Source: Leptodontidium sp. MPI-SDFR-AT-0119
Lineage: Eukaryota > Ascomycota > Leotiomycetes > Helotiales > Leptodontidiaceae
DNA: 64,000 bases
Assembly: GCA_020726505.1 (NCBI GenBank)
Contig: JAHLEZ010000026.1
Span: forward strand, 1-64,000
Direction of reading: 5' to 3'
Part shown: positions 34,962 through 46,558 of the stretch, piece by piece
How the letters are laid out: the number at the start of each line of letters is the position of its first letter
Position numbering within the stretch: position 1 is the stretch's first letter
Made by a program: the position numbers and the translations under genes
Notes under the pieces: generated by a model
What the model was told of the DNA's origin: nothing
Seen by the model: only the letters and a program-made list of their open reading frames with translations
The model's database searches: none

Positions 34962-36568
34962 CCCATATCTGAGCGACCCGAGCGCTAACCGCATTATCTG
35001 ATGTAGTCTTTTAGGAATGCGTGTTTAAGCACTGCCTGGCTTTGTCACATTCACGTCTGGAGGGACTGGGACTGAACGACTGGAATTTAGCTTACCTGAG
35101 ATTTTAAATAGCAGAGAAATTATTTGGAGAAATTTCAGGAGATGCTGTGCCGCGTTAATTTTCGCAATGACATGAATATAAGATAATTACATTACTGCTC
35201 CATAGGTTCTCGCGGAACGAACGGAACGCGCAGACACCCACTATTTTCGACCCAACAGTACTCAGTTACATATCGTACAATTTCAACTCGTTTTCGACAG
35301 TGTAATCCCTCCTTATACTTCCTATTATCCAGTTTTGATCACGTACCTGATCAACCACATCTGTTCAAACAGGATTTTCAGAACAAAACCAGTGAACGGA
35401 ATCGCCAAATGTAGAAGATGAAAGAGAGATATAAGTCTGCTTTAACCGTTCTCATATGGCTCGGTTATTCAAGCGGTATGAGAGATCTCGCTCCGAACTA
35501 AATGAAGAGGGGAGCGGTTATACATTCTCTTAACTTGCAGGCGACCATTAGCACATATGCCAAGAATTCAGCAAAAACAGATCTATTCAACAGGTCATCT
35601 TACCGTCAAGTTCGATGCAGTTTCTAACATTATTCTAGTCTTGGTTCTTGGTGTGCTGCCTCGTTAAAGGTTGTTCTCGAGGGCATCATGATCCTGCTTT
35701 ACTCGGTGGTCTTTTAGAGATACTACTCTAAGCAACGCCTCCGGAAGTCTATAGATGTCCGTGGCCGTGCTCGTTCAGATCTCTATCTTCTCTCAACTTC
35801 GCTCCCAGCCCACACCCAACCCCCCCCCGGCTTCGGACTAATATCTCCATCCTACTCTCAGCACATAAAATCTCCTCGCTTCCTACCATCCATCTACTCC
35901 TCCAACGCCGGAGCTCCTACACTCGATTTGTTAAGGCCAAGCCATCATTAGCCCTTACTACAAATCCCTTCGCTCTTCAATCACCACCGATCAAGGTTTA
36001 AGGCGCTACACCCAAGGGAGCACAAACTGGGTTTGAATTACTAACCCCACCAAAGGACGAGTGATTAAGCACGTAACCGGCGCCCCTAACGAACAAACCT
36101 ACAACGCTATTCCGATCCCAGGCACCTACACGAGCCCTTTAATTAATCCCGGATTAGCATAACCGCACCATCAACGATTTGGAAACGTAGGAGAGGCGAT
36201 CACTATAGATCAGCGGATAGGGAGTCCTCTCTATGAAGCCCAAGGTGGTAGAGATAAATAGTCGCGTCTTCTTTTCTTGTGTACTAGGGAATATATCAAC
36301 GGAGTTCGGGCAAATCTTGTGAAGTCATGGAGGGATGGAGCAGACGAAGTACGAGATAAATGTCACTTGGTAGTGGATATACAGTTAGTGATGATTCTAT
36401 TGTAACCCCATTGTCCTTTTGTGCCTCAGAAGGTAGATTGGGCATCTCCATTGCAAACCAACTAAATAGCCGTTGGATCGATACAGTAATCACTATTTTG
36501 GCTTTTTGAGAACGAATCTGCGAGTGTAGAAAGAGACGCAATGACACCTTCCCCCCCCCCCCAATAAC
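34962..36568. other. Intergenic, no gene recognised
   Basis: Ordinary sequence. Contains two C-tracts (about 35820 and a run of 13 C at 36550-36562), and a CT-rich stretch at 35790-35910. Frames at 36296-36547 (minus) and others show no family motif. Confidence 0.4.
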
Positions 36569-37149
36569 TTATTGTGTCGCACATTGCACTTGCTGCACTT
36601 CTGGTTCCCCTCGGCGATATTTGGTCAACGCCCTGTTCCACGGCCTATTTTGTTTTCTCTTTGCAACTTCCTTCTCTGACCAATACTTCTCTTGCTCTTC
36701 TTTCTGGGTGCAGATCCCCTTCATCTCTCCTTCCTCCATGACAAATAGAGAAGTGTTTCCGCCAAGCCCTATCCATTCCTCGTCCTTGACGACATATGCG
36801 TAGCCAGGTTCAATGATCGCGCCTTGTCCATCAATGAAAATTACGCCGCGGAGTAAAAATATCAAGCAATCGTGAAGGCAGTGAAAATTGATACTGAGGT
36901 TGAGTACGTCAGGAGGGAGGTGATCGGGCCCACTGTGGGCGTAATGGATATCATGGGCCGGCTCCGACCGTTGGAACTGCGTGTTTGTCAGAGATTATGC
37001 TCCGTTTCATTCATTCACCCGTATGCCGCTACGAATCACTAACATACCTCCTCCTTTAGAGCTTCCGCCACTAATCTGTAGTCGTTTGGATCGAAAGAGC
37101 TCCAAAACCCACTGCCTCTGGGACCTACTATCTTTCGTGTCGCCGGCAT
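36569..37149 (-). CDS. Small cupin-fold protein
   Basis: Two exons (37048-37149, 36569-36976) join in frame to 169 residues across a 71-nt GT-AG intron. N-terminus MPATRKIVGPRGSGFWSSFD, then HDIHYAHSGPDHL, the hydrophobic strand LSINFHCLHDCLIFLLRGVI, and IDGQGAIIEPGYAYVVKDEEW. This spacing of hydrophobic strands and a Gly/Pro turn is typical of single-domain RmlC-type cupins, including the fungal EutQ-like group. The usual metal-binding HxH is not clear, so catalysis is uncertain. The C-terminus is basic and charged. No genomic partner suggests a pathway. The family call is moderate. Confidence 0.6.
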
Positions 37150-38036
37150 GCTGATAATAGAAGAAGCGAACTATGAACGATTCGGCTACGTTTTTGAAGT
37201 TTGTTCGTGATAATTAAGCTCGACTAGGTGACACCTGTAAAGCGGGGTTGTTCTGCACTAGCCCGAATTAGTGATCGCCTCTACTGGAGGTACCTTCCGT
37301 ACCCATCGGCGTGGCGAATGACATCCTAACAAAATCAGCTTCCCTTTTACTTAAGCCTTACTGGAATAGGCTAGGCGCTGGTCCACGAGAATATAGGGAA
37401 ATTTATAGAGAATTTTCTAGAATTCTAAACTAATGATTAGAAGGATAACCTCATTGCCTTACAAGGGTGGACGAGACCCACTGTCCACCCCCTTACGTAC
37501 GTTCGAACGTGGGCCAAGATAAGGCTGAGTGCAACGGCCGGGCAGCGGGGCCGTCGTGTCGTCAGCATGATGTGGGTGTGTGTTGGGGGACATTTAAGTA
37601 ACAGGAGATTTGGGGTATCTTATTGGCGTAAATAATGATGCATGTGTGTCTATGTCTACACTAATACCGCGAATACATGGCACTCGCAATGAGCTTGCTT
37701 AACATGTGGATCACAATAATCATGTCCTTGTCTATGAATATGCCTCTGCCTACTTCGGGTACAAGGCACAACGCAAGGCGTGCTGATTTGGGCGGAATAT
37801 GGTTCCAATTGGTCCACGGTGCATCCACAAGGCACAACGCAAGGCGTGCTGATTTGGGTGGAAAATGGTTCCAATTGGTCCACGGTGCATCCACGAGGCT
37901 GGATGAACACCAACCTACATTTCTTCTCCCCCCCTCCCCTATTGTCATTCTCCTCGCATTCCATCATATCCACCACCATCTCGGCTTCACAGCAGATCAG
38001 CAATTTGTCTCATCAAGAACCTTTCTGCAAGACAAT
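37150..38036. other. Intergenic upstream of STAND/ankyrin gene
   Basis: Contains the tandem duplication at 37762-37893 and otherwise unremarkable sequence. The plus frame is open from 37677 into the downstream gene, but the internal ATG at 38037 gives the standard start of the domain, so this part is probably untranslated leader. Confidence 0.45.
37762..37893 (+). repeat. Tandem duplication, 66-bp unit, two copies
   Basis: 37762-37827 and 37828-37893 are identical apart from two or three substitutions (c/t and t/a). 66 bp is a multiple of three, so the open frame is kept. The copy similarity suggests a recent event. It lies 150-270 bp before the start codon of the downstream gene. Confidence 0.9.
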
Positions 38037-40217
38037 ATGGACGGGCTCAGCGCTGCAGCCAGCGGCATCGCCGTAGTATCGCTCGCGGTACAGCTCGTCG
38101 GCTCTGTGCGCGATATCCGCCAGTTTCTACACAGCATATCTGACGCACCGGAGGAGTTGAAGCGGTTGATCGACTTGTTAAAACAGCTTGAGCTCATTCT
38201 CGAACAAGTCGGGATGATAGTTCAGAGACAAGGAAGAAATGGCAAGCCAGGGGAGATGGGCGGCGTGTTGACCAGTGTGTTAAGGGCAGTCAATATATGC
38301 GAGAGCAAATTGACGTTGCTTGAAGGTGTGATTCAGACTACTAAGCAGTTGTCTACTACTTCGGATCGGACGTCGAGAACGTTAGGGTCATTGAAGTTGG
38401 CTTGCAAGAAGAGGGATGTTCGGGAGATTGAGCAGCAGCTCAATGACGCTGTGAACTCGCTGAGTTTGGCTATGATGGTAAATTTGACGTGAGTAGTAGA
38501 TTTATGTTCACATTGATGGGCCTCACTGAAATTTTGTTGAGTTTCGTTTCTTCGGAGGGCATGCGGCAACTCCACTGCCAGATCTCGGATATGAACTTGG
38601 CCAGGGACAGCATTCGGCATGAGCTGGTGCTTCTTCGTAACGAACTATCAAGCAAGCCCACAGAAACTTCAACCGAAACTCATGCTGTTGTGGTGGGTTG
38701 TGCCAATTTTCAGAAGTTGACAAGGTCCAGGATCTCGAGGAAGCATTCAATGGCATTCCGGGAATATACCACCATCTTCGGAAAACTCCTAGTGCGAACG
38801 GTATCAAAATCTGCAACATTTGTCGATGGTGAATTGCGATTAGCTTCAGAATCTTATACCATGAGCTCAAGTAGTTGGGCCTTTATGCCCTCATTTCTTT
38901 CGCGCGTTTTTGAATACCAATCCTTGAACACCTATGGGTTTATTCAAAGAGCGCTTAGGATTTATCCCCTTATTTCAAACGATCATCCGATTTGGAGGAT
39001 GTGCAGCAATGGGGATCTAGAAGGCATCCAGGCTCTGTTTAGTACCCGCCAGGTATCCCCTTTTAGTATCGACGCAGATGGCTTGACAATTCTTCATGTA
39101 TGTTCAGGCAGTATCTAACATCCAAAAAATATGTATAGAAGTTCTAACTGTGACAGAGGGCATCATATGGTTTCAGATTAGAAATATGTGAACTTCTGTT
39201 CGATGTAGGCCTAACTGGCCAGGAAGTAACCGTCGGAGGCTTGTACGCTATCTTCCTAATATTTGATTACTTTACGGGTGCGACATAATGGACTGACTTA
39301 AATGGTGTAGCACACCCTGGCTCGGTCCACTAGGATACAACTTTGATCTGTCGGTCTTGAGGATAAGGGACATCTATTCGTTGTTCAAATCTCGAAGTGA
39401 TTATCTCGACGAGCCGGATTTCATTGGGGGGCTCTTCAGTGATCCGAATTTCAAAGTGACACTTCAAGAGTTTAACAACTTACTGCCTGAAGTTGTTTCA
39501 AATGTCACCATTGATACATTCGATATCTCGCCAATAAGCACAGCTGTCAGTATGCTACATAATTCGGAATCTGAGCTTCGCTATGGGTGGAAGGTATTGA
39601 TAGGACGACTCCTTGCTTTGGGGCCTAATCTACATCGCCCTTATGGGTTGGGACAAGGCACGGTGCTTGACCAAATCTTGGACATTGCCGAGTCACCATT
39701 TGAGTCTCAAGAGCTGGGCGAGGAATGGCTTACTACACTCGAAGGCCTTGGCCGTGATGTTGGAGAGTACTTACAAACAGAGCGTCTCCACCAGGAAGCA
39801 TGGGAGCCGGTACCGAAACTCACATCACACTACGGGCGCGATATTGCAGAAGATATTCGTTGTCGATATATCATCTGGTCGGAGACTCGCCCTAGAATTT
39901 CCTGGGACTGGTACATTGATCCTGAAGGCCTTGCCTTTGAGGTTCTCTACGAATTCAGACACATGGGTCCTACTCGTCACGATCCTGGAAAGGAATACGA
40001 TTACCCAGAAGGCATGTTCAATTGGCCTTATTTCTACCCTCGATGGGAAAGTTGTCGATTGCAGTCGCGCCAAGGTATCACCAAGGAGATAAGGAACTCT
40101 CTCCCCAAGGTATTCGAGCACCGCTTCGAACGCCGTTGGCTGAAGAAGATTTGGAAATTGAGAAGGGCACATGGGATTGGGAAAAGCCCAACAATTCCAG
40201 GAGCGTGGATCGACTGA
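38037..40217 (+). CDS. Ankyrin protein with fungal STAND-type N-terminal domain
   Basis: Four exons (38037-38488, 38542-39097, 39157-39242, 39311-40217) join in frame to 666 residues. Residues 1-150 (MDGLSAAASGIAVVSLAVQLVGSV..., ELKRLIDLLKQLELIL, IEQQLNDAVNSLSLAM) match the helical fungal N-terminal domain found at the head of many NLR-like STAND proteins, where it is thought to act as an effector or oligomerisation module. The middle has WRMCSNGDLEGIQALFSTRQVSPFSID-ADGLTILH then ASYGFRLEICELLFDVG, one or two ankyrin repeats. No NACHT/NB-ARC is present. The C-terminal 300 residues are rich in Trp/Tyr/Arg and unassigned. The architecture recurs in leotiomycetes, and the function is presumed to be in recognition or signalling. 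The gene looks intact. The start was chosen at the conserved MDGLSAAASG. Confidence 0.82.
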
Positions 40218-40426
40218 ACGTGCAGCCCGGTCAGCGAGGTGTGCACTTGTAAAAACGGTGGCGGGAAGTTCGCAATAGCGCGTTTGGAAAAAAAAGATTA
40301 TTCTCGTAATAAGAGTAAGATAGTGGAGCTTCGAAGAAGTATTGGCGGAAAAGATTGTGAGAAAAAGGGATGCCTAAATGTTAGTAGAGCAGGTCACGGG
40401 TTAGATCACCAATCATTTTAGTAAAT

Positions 40427-40605
40427 TGTTAGCGGAAGAGTTACTATTCTAAGTTAGTAACTACTAATACCTATATACATCTACAAGCAATTGGCAGCTA
40501 TAGGCAACAAAGGAGACTTGATGAGTTAATCATCATGTGACAGAGTCTCGTGACTCACACTAAAAGAGTGCCTAGGAGGCCAAAACGGCTCACCGGATTC
40601 TAACA
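40427..40605 (+). mobile_element. LTR-like sequence, copia type, truncated element
   Basis: 179 bp beginning TGTTAGCGGAAG and ending GGATTCTAACA, with 6-bp inverted tips. The right flank continues ctcccactctcgtttgggctcc, reminiscent of the internal leader of fungal copia elements. There is no matching 5-bp duplication on both sides (taaat left, ctccc right). It is therefore more likely the 5' LTR of an element whose interior was deleted than a solo LTR. No gag/pol follows. Confidence 0.55.
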
Positions 40606-40845
40606 CTCCCACTCTCGTTTGGGCTCCAAATACCCTGTAATATTTGCGCATGCCGACACAGAAAATAGGGAGCACGGTTGGGTGAGGTTTCGGGACTTTT
40701 AATTACATAGTGAATAAAGACCTACTAATCTTGCTCATCAGATCTTGAATTTAAATCTAGAGCGCTGTGTAAGTTAGTAAATAGGGGTATCACGTGCAGT
40801 GCCGAGCATAAAGATGTTAGCTCACTAGGACATAATGTATAATAG

Positions 40846-41046
40846 CTTCCTCCAGCCGGTAGTGCGCCAGAACCACCAGCCCAAAGCCCTTCGGGACCGC
40901 CATATCGATTCAACTTTGGAAAGCACAAGGGCAAAACCCTCGAATAATGCGGCCAGATTCACCTCGACTGGCTTCTCAAAAATGATGTCCCCTCTCACCA
41001 GCTAGCTTTAAAAGTAGCTCTGTATGTACCTTATACTTCTGCTTAG
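40846..41046 (+). pseudogene. FGKHKGKTL-domain relic
   Basis: Frame reading PPYRFNFGKHKGKTLE, then a TAA at 40945-40947, then CGQIHLDWLLKNDVPSHQLALKVAL. This matches the small FGKHKGKTL / DYLDWL-KN-V domain (exonuclease-like, DUF3820-type) common in fungi, with one in-frame stop in the middle. No further exons were found. It lies next to an LTR-like sequence. Most likely a dead fragment. Confidence 0.6.
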
Positions 41047-41307
41047 TCGGCTTGCTTTCACACACGTCAGACTTGTTCTTATTATCTCCAGGTGCAGGGC
41101 TAATTTCCCCTCACAGGGCTGAGTATATTTCTCCCAGGCCTCCGCCATTTACTCCCTGACACGCGCCGTTTAGAAATCGCGAAAGGAAACGCGAAAAATC
41201 ACTAATCAAGTTTCGAGACATTGCAAGAATTTCCTGAGGCTGTATCATGCAGCACATCCTCCTGCAATCTCATCAGCCTCGTCGAATATTCATCAACAAC
41301 TTGAGCC

Positions 41308-41901
41308 ATGACCTCAAACTCCGACTGTCAACCTCCGTCAAACACATCTCCTGCATCTGAAGCCGATCCAAAGACTTTCAAGTTAGCCGGCCCCTACGAT
41401 TGGGTAATCCACACCGCAGACGGGACATTGACTTCTGCTTGGGCAATGGACAAAGATTCGGATTTCGATAACGACACCCGCGGTGCTATTCCCGGCCGAG
41501 TGTTCATAAAGGATCGGGCACCCGTAGTCCCCAGAAACACACTTCGAACGTCACCGAATCATCCTACATGTCAGCCACTTCCAACACCGGTCCCCCACAT
41601 TGCGCCGCACTCCAGCACGCGAGACAGGTCTCCAAAGGTCTCAAGGATACATGGAAAAGCCTCTTCAGCCGATATCTTGAGATAAGTCTGGAGTTCTATG
41701 GAGAGGAGGGTGAGCAATACCGAGAAGGAGAGGCACGACGTCAGGGAGATGTTGTTCGATGAGATGCGGTGTGTCTTTAGCACTCTGGAGAAGAAATACG
41801 ACTTTCTGAAGACTGGCATCGTGCAGATGAGCAAGGCTATCGAAAAGCGCGAGGAGAAGGAGAAGGCGATAGATGTGAAGGAGAATTCCAAGGCGGTTTA
41901 G
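41308..41901 (+). pseudogene. Hypothetical charged/coiled-coil gene, frame-broken
   Basis: The N-terminal frame (41308-41685; MTSNSDCQPPSNTSPASEAD..., WVIHTADGTLTSAWAMDKD) is soluble and Ser/Pro-rich. The natural continuation lies in a second frame (about 41557-41700; QVSKGLKDTWKSLFSRYLEISLEFYGEE), and then a third (41698-41901; EKERHDVREMLFDEMRCVFSTLEKKYDFLKTG, a strong helix with heptad-like leucines). No intron with acceptable GT-AG ends restores the frame at either junction, so two frameshifts are likely. Unknown family. A model with unusual introns cannot be excluded. Confidence 0.5.
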
Positions 41902-42609
41902 TGAACGATGTTGTCGCACGTTAAGCTCAGAAATCTGGGAGATTTCAGAATCGAGGCTAATGAAAGCCCCAACTTTATTCTCGGGTTGATTATTTGTAAA
42001 GAGACCTAAGTCACATAGAATCGTTTTTGTTTTGATCCAGTTGTGCCCCCTGAAGACCTCGCTTATATTTTACTAAGCGAATAAATTCAAGGGAGACCCT
42101 CTAGAATATTGCTTTACAATTAGAGGTTCAAAACAAGCTAGTCCTTAGTAACCTATCTTTCCCGTAGCCTAAAACTGGATAGACGAGAGGTTCCCTGCGC
42201 AAAGACGCATTTCAAATGTGACAATTAATCTATTGAATAAAATATATAGATGCAGCTAAATAAAGGGTTCTTAACCCTACTACGATAGTTTACCTAAATA
42301 ATAATTCCCATTAATTGCCCGACCTAATCTCGTTAGTATTAAAACATGTTATCCCTAAGTATACATAAGATTTACTGAGAGAAAATTCTCCGTGATGTCC
42401 GAGTACGATTGGCATTGTATTTTTGACTTGGTCATCGGTCTCTAATTAGCTTTCTGGGTAATACAACAGAAGCAATTCAGGGGTCTAGATGGGATGAAGG
42501 ATCGACAAATGATATCCCCTGGTCGTCAACACATATATATGGAGCTTCATCACCTCAAAAATGCTGGATCTTTGAATCGTCCTTCCTCTGTCACTCTTTT
42601 TCAGTCGCC
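41902..42609. other. Intergenic, moderately AT-rich
   Basis: No gene recognised. A TATA-like acatatatatgg lies at about 42530-42541, 70 bp before the next start codon. Confidence 0.4.
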
Positions 42610-43217
42610 ATGTTGCTTGCAGTAAGCCCACCAGCCGCGATGGCCTTTCTGCTAGGAGCTATTTCAGCTCGCGCGGAGTTGACACCTTACACTGGACCAA
42701 CGCCAAACTTCCCAGCAAATCGCTCGACGCTCAGCTTTGGCTCGCTGGCCACCGGTGGAGCAGCGGCGAACTCTTCTTCAATTTTCCTGGTGGATAACAT
42801 GCCTGACCTGCGGGTCGCACTCTCGCTTCCATATCCACGAATTAGTTACGTCAAAGGGAACATCACTGGGCATGAAAAAACTTCAGATCCGGCCAACGGA
42901 AGTACTTACGCCGATTGCTAATTGTTTACCGATAATAGCGGTGCGAACAATTCAATTTGACCAGATATGCGATGAGCTTGAATTCGAACTACATAGATGG
43001 TGTGAAACTGGAGGCAGACAGGAATGGGACGGTTGAGGGAATGAATGCTGCAGAGTACCTAGTGCTGTTGAAAAAGATGAATGTAAGTTTTCGTGTCCCT
43101 ATCTTGGCCGTTTCTTGGACCTGGTCCTGCTCGGATTTCATAATTCACGATGGTGTAAATACAAAGCGAAATTCTAACTTGTTACAGGGGTGGAGACCAC
43201 AAGCCCAGAATTCTTAG
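42610..43217 (+). CDS. Putative secreted protein, model unresolved
   Basis: The N-terminus MLLAVSPPAAMAFLLGAISARAE has the shape of a signal peptide, with cleavage after ARA. It is followed by an Asn/Ser/Thr-rich segment with many N-x-S/T sites. The first frame ends with a TAA at 42919-42921. A second coding-like piece (about 42930-43080; NLTRYAMSLNSNYIDGVKLEADRNGTVEGMNAAEYLVLLKKMN) follows in another frame and ends at a strong donor gtaagt. The acceptor ttacag is at 43182-43187, followed by a short last exon. The first intron cannot be placed with the right phase, so this is either a real gene with an unusual intron or an early pseudogene. Family not recognised. Confidence 0.4.
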
Positions 43218-43958
43218 AAAGCATGGGTAGCGGTAAATGTCAAATCTGATCTAACACTCATCGGCTTTGACGAAAACGCAATGTTGAATGGAGTTAGTCT
43301 AGGCTGCAACACGATCAACAATGTAACAAGAATTTTAAATTCAAGTAGCTCGAACTTTGTAAACCTATTAATTTTTGTTATATTTTCATATAAGTTATAT
43401 TGTGTGCTCCCTTTCGAATGCTCCTGACTGTTACTCCGAAAATTATAATCTTATTATCGCTAGTCCGTCTGATTTGTAGCGGCCTCCTTTTATAGTGTAA
43501 TAGGACCATTCGACCCACAAGACTAATCGAGCTCTTTTCGCCTTTCAAACCCGTACCTTCCAAACCCGTAGAATATTTGGATCCGGACCCCCAAGCCCCA
43601 CCACGATGCGGAGAAGTTATTATCAATCTCGTAGCGGCCGGGGCGCATCTTGTTATGCGACGTCGCTATATGGACGGGTAAGGTTATCTCCAATCGAGCG
43701 ATGAAGTATTCCTGATCAACTGCGTCGGAGTTGCAGTAAACCCTCGTGAGAGGGGTTTTGCCCGAGGGGGTTTGACGTGGATCTAGCAGCAGTCGCTGAG
43801 GAGCCCAATATTTTACGAATCCGTGTAGATAGTGGATTCATGGAGCCGTGGAGGTTTGAGCAGACCTGAAGGCCAAATTTTGGAGAGAGGCGTGTCACAT
43901 CCAAGGCGAGGCGATTACTCGAGTAGCTGAACGGTTTGATTACAGCGGAACAACAAAC
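43218..43958. other. Intergenic, left flank of transposon
   Basis: No gene recognised. AT-rich around 43310-43450. Ends at the TA target (43959-43960) of the pogo-like element. Confidence 0.4.
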
Positions 43959-43960
43959 TA

Positions 43961-45786
43961 AGTCCCCCCCCCCCCCCCTTTCCGGCCACCCCTGGTTTCC
44001 GGCCACCTCGCTTAATTTCAGTACCTTTTATTCTTTACTTAATAACTTTACGCTACATTAACTTCTATTATTGACTCCGTAGAATCTGAATCTCCTTCTA
44101 ATTCTGATTCTATAGCTTCAATTTCACGATCTCTAGCTGTAATTTGAGCCTCCTAAATAGTATGTGTTATAACAAACTTAGAATTTAGACTTGTCTAAAC
44201 CTTCTTACGTTTCCTTGGCTTCGACTACTCCAATTTAGCCTCTAGCTCTTGAATCCGCATATTAGCTTACCCTAAATCAAAATCCTTCTAGTCAAACCCC
44301 TTAGTAATCTTCTTAAAGAGTACACGTTGAGTTGGAAGTTAGTTATGTAATGAGTTCGCTAAAGTGCGTAATCTTAAGTGAAGATCTCTTCGGCCTTTTA
44401 AAGTAGAGAAAGGTAAAGGTGTTTTTAGAGGCTCTAAAAGTAAGGCAGGTATCTCTTGAGAAGTCGGTTCGATTGGTTTATTACTATTTTCTAGTAATAA
44501 TCGACTCATCAGAGGCTTGGCAGTAGAGACTGGCCATAACCTACTAGCTTTCTAACTAGCCTTAATATTACTAGGTGTAATACTAGCTTTGCGTGCCTTC
44601 TGATAGTATAAGAGAAAGTTGCGCTTTCTAATTAGTGTTGAATCGATTAAAGAACTTAATGTATATAGCTCTTTTCAGTAGGCAGCCTTTAGTAGAGAGA
44701 AAATCGACAAATCCAAAGGTTGTAAGACGTGTGACGTATATATAAGTAAAAACAAAAGGTATATATTGTGCTCACAACACCTCTATAAGAATTCAGTAGT
44801 CTTATGACTACTATAACTATCTAGAATAAGTAATCGAGCTGAATGATCACGTGGTTTAGTTTGCGGAATAAATATCTTCTTAAGCTATTCAAGAGTAGTA
44901 GTATCAGTTGTCTACTTATTCTCTGTCGTAGTGAAGTGCTAAGACTTAAATAAGTCTAATTGAGCCGGAAACCATTGTTATTGAACGGTTTTGCCCTTGT
45001 AAATTATAAGAGATTTAGTTGACGCTCTTATAGCTGACACACACTCGATCAACGAGGTCTAGGCACGTGAATTAGGCTGTTTCCCTTGAACTCTTGCTCG
45101 TTTAGTATGCCTTATAATATATCTATTAGCTCTATAACCTTCTATAATGTCAGCTTCGTCTATATTCCATTATTGTGTAACTAGAATTGCTTTGATTGTT
45201 AGGACCTTTAGTTTTTGAAACTATAGTTAAATAACCTTAGTTATAGCGTAATTCGCACGCACTGAATCGACGTTATATTGCCTTTTAGTCTTAAGAATAG
45301 GGTAGCGTGCCAAAAACCAGTATATCTACTTCTTTCTGAGTAGTAAATAGTCCCCTTAAAGAGCTAAAAGTCGTTCTCTAAAAACCTTAATCTGCGCATG
45401 AGTAATACTATGACTAAGGGCCTCCTAATTAAGAACCCATTTAGCTAATCGATCTTTAATTACTGTAGGAAGCCTTTGAAGATGGCTAGCGCCTTCCTAG
45501 TGCGATTCGGAAGTGAATTGTCGGCCTTGTAGTGTAGACCTAAGAACTCCTCACTTTAAGGCAGCCTTCTATAAGGACTTTCTATTCTTTACCTCTCTAA
45601 GTGCACAGCTAATGTCGTACTCGGTGTATTGAGGCTTCATTATGACAAGAATGTAAATTCTGAATTTCAGAAGAATTGATTAAAAAATAAAGAAGTTATT
45701 AATTATTAAAGTGGGAGGGTATAAATGGCGGTGAGTTAAGCGAGGTGGCCGGAAACCAGGGGTGGCCGGAAAGGGGGGGGGGGACT
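43961..45786 (-). mobile_element. Pogo/Fot1-like DNA transposon, full length, RIP-decayed
   Basis: 1826 bp with long terminal inverted repeats: agt + 15 C + tttccggccacccctgg... at the left, and the reverse complement with an 11-G run and act at the right. Flanked by TA (43959-43960, 45787-45788). The repeats contain two direct copies of ttccggccacc. The minus strand carries the decayed transposase. Reading through stops, RLLILDSYSSHKTTEF (around 44790-44850) is the pogo DDE core, and the C-terminal helix-rich part is at 44060-44330. No intact frame. Same family as 1-1352, in the opposite orientation. AT-rich interior with GC-rich tips. Confidence 0.88.
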
Positions 45787-45788
45787 TA

Positions 45789-46035
45789 GTCGGAATCCTG
45801 ATTTTGGCTTTTTGGCCCCGCCACACCTCTGGAGCGATTTACCCCTCGGATTTCCCAAAACCAACTTTACGAATACAAAGTTTAATTGAATATAAAAAGT
45901 TGATCGCTATAAAATTAGCACTTAGAGCATCATTTGCATGCTTACAAAATTTAATCTAGATGCGTGGTTGCAAAGTTATTTAAGGAATGGAAACGTCGCA
46001 AAATTGAGAGGCTCGCTTGAAATCAGGATTCCGAC
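45789..46035. mobile_element. MITE, 247 bp, sharing its TA with the adjacent transposon
   Basis: Perfect 16-bp inverted tips gtcggaatcctgattt / aaatcaggattccgac at 45789-45804 and 46020-46035, each flanked by TA (45787-45788 and 46036-46037). The left TA is also the right target duplication of the pogo-like element. No coding capacity; interior AT-rich. Confidence 0.82.
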
Positions 46036-46037
46036 TA

Positions 46038-46558
46038 GTTAGTTGTACAGCTGTATTTGTTCGCGTTTAGCGATTAAGCGCTTTGCATCCACAAATTCCG
46101 AGCGGGTATTGATTGTATGCTTAAACCTAATCAATTTAGGAATTGGCTGGTCGCGACAATGAAGAAGTGTGCTCACGAGATGTTTCGTCAGTTCTGCACG
46201 TTCAAGGGTGGCAGAAAATGAGGGGTTGGTATCCAAAACATGCTTTCCCCGAAGGAGGCAGTCAGTCCCAGTCCCCTGAAGTACAAGCCTCATCTGCACG
46301 GTGTCCTTATCGGATGAGCTGCACTGCATATCAATATTCAGCTTTGAGCAAGGCATCTAATAAAAGCATTCTCATCCACAAAGGATCCGATACCTAGCAA
46401 ATGCCGTCTATCTGCATAAAAACCTCCCAGGTGTTTACAAATACAGCCTGATATCTCCTTCCATCCAAGAACGACAGTCTGATATCGCTAGCACCTCGTG
46501 ACATTCAACCCCTTGGCAACCCCTCAGCCAACTACTCAGGCATTCGCATCCCTCAACA
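46038..46558. other. Intergenic, one unassigned ORF
   Basis: A minus-strand frame of 105 codons (46039-46356) has no recognised motif. The 46440-46558 part is presumably promoter of the next gene. Confidence 0.35.

Noticed and set aside
37677..38036. 120-codon N-terminal extension of the STAND/ankyrin protein
   Set aside because: It is made largely of the 66-bp tandem duplication, and the domain's usual start (MDGLSAAASG) is at 38037.
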